Assembly: GCA_021731165.1 (NCBI GenBank)
Contig: JAKFXY010000054.1
Location: 1-37,799 of the forward strand
Direction of reading: 5' to 3'
DNA length: 37,799 bases
Source: Acidobacteriota bacterium
GTDB lineage: Bacteria; Acidobacteriota; Vicinamibacteria; Vicinamibacterales; UBA2999
Part shown: in pieces, positions 31,969-37,799 of the stretch
Position numbering within the stretch: the first letter of the stretch is position 1
How the letters are laid out: each line of letters begins with the position of its first letter
Made by a program: the position numbers and the translations under genes
Notes under the pieces: generated by a model
The model's input: only the letters and a program-made list of their open reading frames with translations
The model's database searches: none
Told to the model about the DNA's origin: nothing

Positions 31969-32835
31969 ATGGTCGCCGTGACCGCTCTGGATTCGCCGGC
32001 ATTTCGCACGGCCGCCGACGCCACCGCCGCTCATGGGCGCGGCGAGCTCACGGTGGTTCGTGGGCGCGAAGGACAGAGCGTGGTCACGCGGGCTTACTCA
32101 ACGAGTCCCCTTCGTTTGCTCACACCGAAGAACCATGGGTCCGCGGCCTGGATATACACCTCCAGCTACGGGGGCGGACTCGTGGACGGCGACCGGATCG
32201 AGTTGGATCTGGACATCGGTCCCGGGGCCGCGGCGTTCGTCTCCACGCAGGCCTCGACCAAGGTGTATCGTTCGTCGCGGGGCGCGAGCACCGAACTTCA
32301 CGCGCGGATCTCGCCGGGGGGGCTCCTGGCGCTAGTACCCGATCCGGTTGTCTGCTTCGCGGATGCCCGGTACAAGCAGATCCAGTCGTTCGCTCTCTCG
32401 GCAGATAGCGGACTCGTTGTCGTGGACTGGGTGTCGTCGGGGCGGCACGCGTCCGGCGAGCGATGGGCGTTCCATGAGTACGTCGCGCGCGTACGCGCCG
32501 AAGTGGATGGGAAGGTGGTTCTTCACGACGCGTTGGCGCTGCGCCGTGACGACGGAAACCTGCAGGACCGACTGGGACGGGTCGACGTACTGGCGATGGT
32601 GATGATCCTCGGCAAACCCCTGCGCGAGCGGTCGGCTGAGGTCGTCAGGACGGTGGCGGAGATCCCGGTCCGCCGCCGGCCGGAGCAGCTCATCTCGGCC
32701 GCGCAGGTTGGCGAATGGGGGTGCGTCGTGCGGATAGCCGGGGCGTCGGTCGAACGGGCGGCCCGAACGATTCGCGAGTATCTCGGGTTTCTCCCGGATC
32801 TGCTGGGTGACGACCCGTGGGCGAGAAAGTGGTAG
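31969..32835 (+). CDS. ureD: Urease accessory protein UreD
   Basis: About 288 residues from the ATG at 31969; a GTG at 31954 would add five. UreD binds apo-urease and, with UreF and UreG, delivers nickel. Family segments are [36 protein letters not shown], and [16 protein letters not shown]. It follows urtE on the same strand and precedes the structural genes by 10 bp. A small GGCCTTAGGCC palindrome lies in the gap after urtE. Confidence 0.94.
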   Translation: MVAVTALDSPAFRTAADATAAHGRGELTVVRGREGQSVVTRAYSTSPLRLLTPKNHGSAAWIYTSSYGGGLVDGDRIELDLDIGPGAAAFVSTQASTKVYRSSRGASTELHARISPGGLLALVPDPVVCFADARYKQIQSFALSADSGLVVVDWVSSGRHASGERWAFHEYVARVRAEVDGKVVLHDALALRRDDGNLQDRLGRVDVLAMVMILGKPLRERSAEVVRTVAEIPVRRRPEQLISAAQVGEWGCVVRIAGASVERAARTIREYLGFLPDLLGDDPWARKW

Positions 32836-32845
32836 GAGGGCGACG

Positions 32846-33631
32846 ATGCATCTGACACCGCGGGAAATCGACAAGCTGATGCTTCACCAGGCGGGTGTGC
32901 TGGCGCAGAAGCGCCTCGCACGTGGACTCCGGCTGAACTATGTCGAGGCGGTGGCGCTCATCGCTGCACAGTTGCTGGAACTGATTCGCGATGGGCACTC
33001 CGTGGCCAGCCTGATGGATCTGGGCCGGACCATTCTCGGCCGTGCCGACGTGCTCGACGGGGTGGCGGAGATGATCGACGAGGTGCAAGTCGAGGGCACC
33101 TTTCCTGACGGCACGAAGCTCGTGACCGTGCATCACCCGATCGTGGCCGAGCGCGGGGATCGCGCGCTGGCGTTCTTCGGAAGCTTCTTCGCGCTCGAGA
33201 CTCAGCCGAATACGGGCGTGGCGAGACGCGCCCCGTCGCACCCGCACCACGTGTCTGGTGAAGCGTCACAAGTGGCGACAAAGGATGTGGCCAGAGAAGT
33301 CCCGGGAGAGATCATCGTCCGCGACGGTGAGATCGTCATCAACGAGGGCCGGGAGGCGATCGAGCTACAAATCGTCAACAGGGGAGACCGGCCCATACAA
33401 GTTGGCAGCCACTACCATTTCGTCGAAACCAATCGTGCATTGGTCTTCGATCGCCAGGCCGCCTACGGGATGCGTCTCGACATTCCCGCTGGCACCGCCG
33501 TGCGATTCGAGCCTGGAGAAGCCAAGACCGTAAGTCTCGTGCCGATTGCAGGCGCGCGCGTGATTCGCGGCGGCAACGGGTGGGCGTCCGGTCCGGTGAC
33601 CAGCGACAAGAATCTTGGAACTCTGGCCTGA
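32846..33631 (+). CDS. ureAB: Fused urease gamma-beta subunit
   Basis: One 261-residue chain. Residues 1-100 are UreA ([34 protein letters not shown]). After a linker of about 50 residues, UreB follows ([47 protein letters not shown]). AGGAGG lies 6 nt before the ATG at 32846. Fusions of this type are known from Helicobacter; here the linker between domains is longer than needed. The gene stops 1 bp before ureC. Confidence 0.95.
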   Translation: MHLTPREIDKLMLHQAGVLAQKRLARGLRLNYVEAVALIAAQLLELIRDGHSVASLMDLGRTILGRADVLDGVAEMIDEVQVEGTFPDGTKLVTVHHPIVAERGDRALAFFGSFFALETQPNTGVARRAPSHPHHVSGEASQVATKDVAREVPGEIIVRDGEIVINEGREAIELQIVNRGDRPIQVGSHYHFVETNRALVFDRQAAYGMRLDIPAGTAVRFEPGEAKTVSLVPIAGARVIRGGNGWASGPVTSDKNLGTLA

Positions 33632-33632
33632 C

Positions 33633-35348
33633 ATGGGTTATCGCATCAATCGTCAGCACTACGCCGGAATTTTCGGACCGACGACCGGCGATCGTGTCCG
33701 CCTCGCCGACACGCAGCTCATCGCGGAAGTTGAAGCTGACGCCACCGTCTACGGCGACGAGTGCAAATTCGGCGGCGGTAAAGTCCTTCGCGACGGGATG
33801 GGACAGGCCGCGGGCGTGTCCGACGCCGACGCGCTGGACTGCGTCATCACCAACGCGCTCATCATCGACTGGACCGGCATTCGCAAGGCAGACGTCGGGA
33901 TCAAGGGAGGGCGGATTGCCGGCATCGGCAAGGCCGGAAACCCGGATGTGATGGCGGGCGTGACTCCAGGCATGGTCGTCGGCCTGACGACGGAGGCCAT
34001 TGCCGGGGAGGGGCTCATCCTGACGGCCGGCGGCATTGACACCCATATTCACTTCATCAGCCCGCAGCAGGTGTACGAGGCATTGGCGAGCGGGGTGACG
34101 ACCTTCATCGGGGGAGGGACCGGCCCCGCGACGGGCACCAACGCCACGACGTGCACGCCTGGCTCGCGGCACATCGAGTTGATGCTGCAGGCGACCGATA
34201 CGCTGCCGATGAACTTCGGGTTTCTCGGCAAGGGCAATTCCTCACGTCCAGAGGGCATGGAGGAACAGATTCGCGCCGGGGCGGTCGGTTTGAAGCTCCA
34301 TGAAGACTGGGGTTCCACGCCGGCAGCCATTGACTGCTGTCTGACCGAGGCCGATCGCTTCGATGTCCAGGTCGCGATTCACACTGACACCCTCAACGAG
34401 TCGGGCTACGTGGACGATTCTATTGCCGCGTTCAAGGGGCGGACGATACACACGTACCACACCGAAGGGGCTGGGGGCGGGCACGCACCCGACATCATCA
34501 AGGTGTGCGGAGAGCCGAACGTGCTTCCCAGTTCGACGAACCCGACGCGGCCGTTCACGGTCAACACGCTGGACGAGCACCTCGACATGCTGATGGTGTG
34601 CCATCACCTCGACAAGAACATGCCGGAGGACGTGGCGTTCGCCGAGAGCCGGATTCGCGGCGAGACGATTGCGGCCGAGGACGTGCTGCACGATCTGGGG
34701 GCGATCAGCATGATGTCGAGCGACAGCCAGGCGATGGGTCGGGTCGGCGAAGTCATCACACGCACGTGGCAGACGGCGCACAAGCTTCGCGGCGAGCGCG
34801 GTCCGCTCCCGGGTGAGGTCGCCGGCAGCGACAACCTCCGGATTCGCCGCTACATCGCGAAGTACACGATCAATCCTGCATTGACGCACGGGATTGCGGA
34901 TGAGGTCGGTTCAGTCGAGGTGGGGAAGCTTGCGGATCTCGTCCTGTGGAAGCCGGCGTTTTTCGGCGTCAAGCCTGAGTTGGTCTTGAAGGGTGGGTTC
35001 ATCGCCTGGGGACAGATGGGCGATCCCAATGCGTCGATTCCCACGCCTCAGCCCGTGTACATGCGTCCCATGTTCGGTGCGTACGGGCGTGCCACCGGCG
35101 CGACGTCGCTGGCGTTTGTGTCCAGACTTGCGCTCGATACCGGAACCGTGGAGCGGTACGGCCTGACCAAGCGTCCAGTGGCGGTGCGAGGGTGCCGCAC
35201 GGTCAGCAAGCGCGACATGAAGTTGAACGATGCGCTGCCTCGCATCCATGTCGATGCCGAGACTTATGTGGTGACGGCCGATGGCGAGGAGCTGCGAGCG
35301 AAGCCCGCCCACGTATTGCCGTTGGCGCAGCGATACTTTCTCTTCTAG
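33633..35348 (+). CDS. ureC: Urease alpha subunit (catalytic)
   Basis: A 571-residue enzyme, normal for UreC. It hydrolyses urea to ammonia and carbamate at a di-nickel centre. All ligands are visible: His138 and His140 (THIH), the carbamylated Lys221 (GLKLHEDWG), His250 (AIHTDTLNE), His276 ([14 protein letters not shown]) and Asp364 (SSDSQAMGR). The flap [13 protein letters not shown] carries Cys323 and the catalytic histidine. The ATG follows the ureAB stop by 1 bp. An active enzyme is expected. Confidence 0.98.
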   Translation: MGYRINRQHYAGIFGPTTGDRVRLADTQLIAEVEADATVYGDECKFGGGKVLRDGMGQAAGVSDADALDCVITNALIIDWTGIRKADVGIKGGRIAGIGKAGNPDVMAGVTPGMVVGLTTEAIAGEGLILTAGGIDTHIHFISPQQVYEALASGVTTFIGGGTGPATGTNATTCTPGSRHIELMLQATDTLPMNFGFLGKGNSSRPEGMEEQIRAGAVGLKLHEDWGSTPAAIDCCLTEADRFDVQVAIHTDTLNESGYVDDSIAAFKGRTIHTYHTEGAGGGHAPDIIKVCGEPNVLPSSTNPTRPFTVNTLDEHLDMLMVCHHLDKNMPEDVAFAESRIRGETIAAEDVLHDLGAISMMSSDSQAMGRVGEVITRTWQTAHKLRGERGPLPGEVAGSDNLRIRRYIAKYTINPALTHGIADEVGSVEVGKLADLVLWKPAFFGVKPELVLKGGFIAWGQMGDPNASIPTPQPVYMRPMFGAYGRATGATSLAFVSRLALDTGTVERYGLTKRPVAVRGCRTVSKRDMKLNDALPRIHVDAETYVVTADGEELRAKPAHVLPLAQRYFLF

Positions 35349-35368
35349 CGCGTGCTCTCGAAGAAGCG

Positions 35369-36025
35369 ATGTCCGACTGGCTGACGTGGCAGATCGTCGA
35401 TTCTGCATTCCCCACGGGGGCCTTCGCGCACTCCTATGGCCTCGAGTCGGCATGGCAGCAGGGAGAGGTCGAGGGTCCCGACGGGTTGCGCCGGTTTCTG
35501 CGCGGGGCAATCCTGCAGGCGGGCCACGCCACCCTCCCCCTGCTGAACAGCGCCTATCACCACCCGGAGGATCTCGTCGCGCTCGACGAAGTGTCCGACG
35601 TGTTCCTGCTCAATACGGTGGCCAACCGCGCCAGTCGCATCCAGGGTCGATCGCTTGTGGCGACGGCGGCGCGCATCTGGCCAACGGAGCCAATGATGGC
35701 GTTGAGGACGCTGTCTCAGGCGACCTGCGCGCACGTGGCTCCGTTGTCGGGAGCGGCGTTTCGCACGCTTGACCTTCCACTCGGCACCGCGCAGAGGGTG
35801 GCGCTCTTTGGCGCGGCGCGCGCCGTGATCGCGGCGGCAGTACGACTGGGGATTGCTGGAAGCTTTGAGGCCCAGCGGCTGCAGCATGCCAGCGCCGCTT
35901 GGCTCGAGGAGGTCGCGCGGCGCTGCGGCACGCTCACGGTAGACGACCTGGCGCAGACCGCGCCGGTCGTCGACATACTTCAGGCCGGTCACGACCGGCT
36001 GTACTCACGGTTGTTTCAGTCGTGA
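35369..36025 (+). CDS. ureF: Urease accessory protein UreF
   Basis: A 218-residue helical protein starting MSDWLTWQIVDSAFPTGAFAHSYGLESA, the UreF hallmark. It works with UreD and UreG in nickel insertion. It starts 20 bp after ureC and is followed by ureG after 48 bp. No ureE gene lies between ureC and ureF, where it often sits. The frame is open upstream into ureC, but the family start is clear. Confidence 0.95.
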   Translation: MSDWLTWQIVDSAFPTGAFAHSYGLESAWQQGEVEGPDGLRRFLRGAILQAGHATLPLLNSAYHHPEDLVALDEVSDVFLLNTVANRASRIQGRSLVATAARIWPTEPMMALRTLSQATCAHVAPLSGAAFRTLDLPLGTAQRVALFGAARAVIAAAVRLGIAGSFEAQRLQHASAAWLEEVARRCGTLTVDDLAQTAPVVDILQAGHDRLYSRLFQS

Positions 36026-36073
36026 TCCGCAGTGCGGATCACGGTATCAGCTGCTTCGGCAGAGGAGAAGCCA

Positions 36074-36841
36074 GTGCACTACCTTCCGCATGACCACACG
36101 CACCCGGACATGCACGACCCCGAGGGGCCAGGCTCGTTTCACGAACGGCAGGCGGCGCTGGCGCGGGACTATGGTGAGCGGGCGTTCACCGTCGGCATCG
36201 GCGGTCCGGTCGGGAGCGGCAAGACGGCGTTGCTCCTGGCGCTTTGCCGCCTGCTTCGCGATCGCTACAACCTGGGCGTCGTGACAAATGACATTTTCAC
36301 GAAAGAGGACGGCGAGTTCCTCGTTCGTCACAAGGCACTCGCACCCGAGCGTATCGTGGCGGTTGAGACGGGGGGGTGTCCGCACACGGCGGTACGTGAC
36401 GATGTCAGCCAGAACCTGGACGCGCTCGGACGGCTGATGGTGAAGTTCGGACCGGATCTCTTGTTCGTGGAGAGCGGCGGCGACAACCTGGCCGCGCAGT
36501 TCAGCCGTGAGCTCGCCGACTTCACGATTTACGTGATTGACGTGTCGGGCGGCGACAAGATCCCCAGGAAAGGGGGGCCAGGTATCACGCAGTCGGACCT
36601 GCTGGTGATCAACAAGACCGATCTCGCGCCGCTCATCGGCGCCGATCTCGAGGTCATGGCTCGTGACGCGCGGAAGATGCGTGGCGACGGCCCGTTTATA
36701 TTCGCCCAAGTGACCAACAACATCGGCGTCGGCGAGATCGCTGACCACCTCCAGGGCAGCTGGGCGCGCGCGACGAACCGCACACCCGGCCACCGATCCC
36801 AAACGTCGACAGTCGCTGCTCCGCCGATTCCGGGCGGGTGA
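36074..36841 (+). CDS. ureG: Urease accessory GTPase UreG with histidine-rich N-terminus
   Basis: A 255-residue GTPase. P-loop GPVGSGKT is at 44-51, the metal-binding CPH at 102-104, and [13 protein letters not shown] gives the guanine motif. The first 20 residues are histidine-rich ([14 protein letters not shown]), a nickel-binding extension that may replace the missing UreE. The start is GTG at 36074 with AGGAG 6 nt upstream. Last gene of the urea operon. The C-terminus is about 30 residues longer than usual, polar and proline-rich. Confidence 0.95.
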   Translation: MHYLPHDHTHPDMHDPEGPGSFHERQAALARDYGERAFTVGIGGPVGSGKTALLLALCRLLRDRYNLGVVTNDIFTKEDGEFLVRHKALAPERIVAVETGGCPHTAVRDDVSQNLDALGRLMVKFGPDLLFVESGGDNLAAQFSRELADFTIYVIDVSGGDKIPRKGGPGITQSDLLVINKTDLAPLIGADLEVMARDARKMRGDGPFIFAQVTNNIGVGEIADHLQGSWARATNRTPGHRSQTSTVAAPPIPGG

Positions 36842-37372
36842 CCCAGCCGGCCTCGCCATCCACGTCGGACGCCAGCCTCGTGTAGTCACGTACGGACAAC
36901 GCGGTCCTCTGGAGCTGGCTTCCTCCGTTATTCTTGAAATCCTACGGTTTCTGACTCTTGTCCGGCGGTGGAGGTCCAGGTTTCGCTCTGATCTCGCACG
37001 CCTGGTAGCCCCGGGCGGCCGAACGAACCCACTGTCACAAAGGTAGGTTGATTTTCGTTGGCTGGACGTGAGACTCTTACGCCGCTTCTTCGGCGGCATG
37101 TCGGCCGAAGCTACCCGCAGTTGTTATTACGTCTGTCGTCTGTTTGGCGTTTCAGGCGGTCGCTCACCTCAATTCGTCTGGACGCATTCCGGCGGCGTAA
37201 CCCCGGCTCTTCCGGGACGTGATGCGGACGGGGACGCGCGGCAGTACGAGCGCGGAACCTTCCGGAGATACAGATCAAGGTCTCAGAGAGGCACTCGGAG
37301 GTACGCGGTGTTCGCACGGTTGCGGGCACCCCGGGCACCCGAATGACACGCGCGATGACATTGGAGGTAGAG
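36842..37372. other. Non-coding region between ureG and the TonB-receptor-type gene
   Basis: No gene is seen in these 531 bp. A perfect 7-bp stem CTTCGGC/GCCGAAG (37088-37094 and 37104-37110) lies in the middle, with no T-run. The right part must hold the promoter of the next gene, but no clear -35/-10 pair is found. Confidence 0.5.
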
Positions 37373-37799
37373 ATGCGGAAGTTGACCGTGTTCCTGGGTG
37401 TCCTAGTGGGACTCCTCGTCGTTCCGGCGGCCGTGTATGCGCAAGCGTCGATTACCGGTGTGGTGCGGGATACCTCGGGAGCGGTGCTCCCGGGCGTGAC
37501 GGTGGAAGCGGCCAGCCCCGCCCTGATCGAAAAGGTGCGGTCGGTCGTGACCGACGGCAGCGGCCAGTATCGCGTCATCGACTTACGTCCCGGTGCCTAT
37601 ACGGTAACGTTCAGCCTGCCTGGGTTCCGGACGTTCAGGCGCGAAGGCATCGAGCTGACCGGCACCTTCACGGCGACGGTGAACGCCGACATGGCCGTAG
37701 GGTCACTCGAGGAAACGATCACCGTGACCAGCGCCTCGCCAATCGTTGACGTGCAGAGCGCGCGTCAGCAGGAGGTCATCGGGCGGGACGTGATTGAGG
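37373..37799 (+). CDS. TonB-dependent-receptor-type protein with carboxypeptidase regulatory-like domain (N-terminus only)
   Basis: The first 142 residues are present; the gene runs off the right edge. A signal peptide (MRKLTVFLGVLVGLLVVPAAVYAQ) is followed by a carboxypeptidase regulatory-like Ig domain (SITGVVRDTSGAVLPGVTVEA, DGSGQYRVIDLRPGAYTVTF, PGFRTFRREGIEL) and the start of the plug region (ETITVTSASPIVDVQS). GGAGG lies upstream of the ATG. This domain order is typical of large oligosaccharide or metal uptake receptors that are expanded in Acidobacteriota. The ligand is unknown. Confidence 0.9.
   Translation, partial: MRKLTVFLGVLVGLLVVPAAVYAQASITGVVRDTSGAVLPGVTVEAASPALIEKVRSVVTDGSGQYRVIDLRPGAYTVTFSLPGFRTFRREGIELTGTFTATVNADMAVGSLEETITVTSASPIVDVQSARQQEVIGRDVIE

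Overview
The window is GC-rich chromosomal DNA with short intergenic gaps and many 1-4 bp gene overlaps. It most likely comes from an Acidobacteriota genome, probably of the Vicinamibacteria type. This is an inference from the carboxypeptidase-regulatory-like/TonB-receptor start at the right edge, the multihaem cytochrome and DoxX genes, and several hypothetical families common in that group; no 16S or marker gene is present.

Layout. (1) 1-2469, minus: 2-oxoacid:ferredoxin oxidoreductase, with korA (fused gamma-alpha) upstream of korB, which runs off the left edge. (2) 2716-10383, plus: an envelope and redox gene run. It holds a monohaem cytochrome fused to an outer-membrane beta-barrel-like domain, a five-haem cytochrome, a DUF2231-like membrane/TPR protein, a metallo-beta-lactamase-fold protein with a degenerate metal motif, two secreted paralogues and a double DoxX membrane protein. 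(3) 10389-12543, minus: moaB, moeA and a thioredoxin-like [2Fe-2S] ferredoxin, translationally coupled. (4) 12639-12715: tRNA-Arg(ACG), followed by the 3' stump of a tyrosine recombinase. (5) 13371-16528, plus: a divergent P-II protein, an Amt ammonium channel, a TPR protein and a tiny membrane protein. An approximately 90 bp repeat lies on each side of this block. (6) 16704-24612: an accessory zone with DUF4926, a TcmP/DUF5131 (Gp37/Gp68) pair, a broken AAA ATPase end, a PD-(D/E)XK-like nuclease, a frameshifted small gene, an IS1595 transposase with a small companion gene, orphan and fragmentary genes, and an NHL beta-propeller protein. (7) 25033-36841, plus: a complete urea acquisition and hydrolysis operon (porin, urtABCDE, ureD, fused ureAB, ureC, ureF, ureG), headed by a near-consensus sigma-54 promoter. 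(8) 37373-end: N-terminus of a TonB-dependent-receptor-type protein.

How the genes fit together. Regions 5 and 7 form a nitrogen-scavenging set: ammonium uptake with a P-II regulator, urea entry through the outer membrane, ATP-driven import, and nickel-urease hydrolysis to ammonium. The sigma-54 site predicts control by nitrogen starvation. Region 2 may form an electron-transfer path across the outer membrane, because a cytochrome-barrel fusion sits next to a multihaem cytochrome. Region 6 shows repeated gain and loss next to a tRNA.

The points most worth following are the cytochrome-barrel/pentahaem pair, the P-II protein that has lost its usual T-loop and ligand residues, the TcmP/DUF5131 pair with a sharply defined leaderless promoter, the repeat pair flanking the ammonium cassette, and the sigma-54 promoter of the urea operon.
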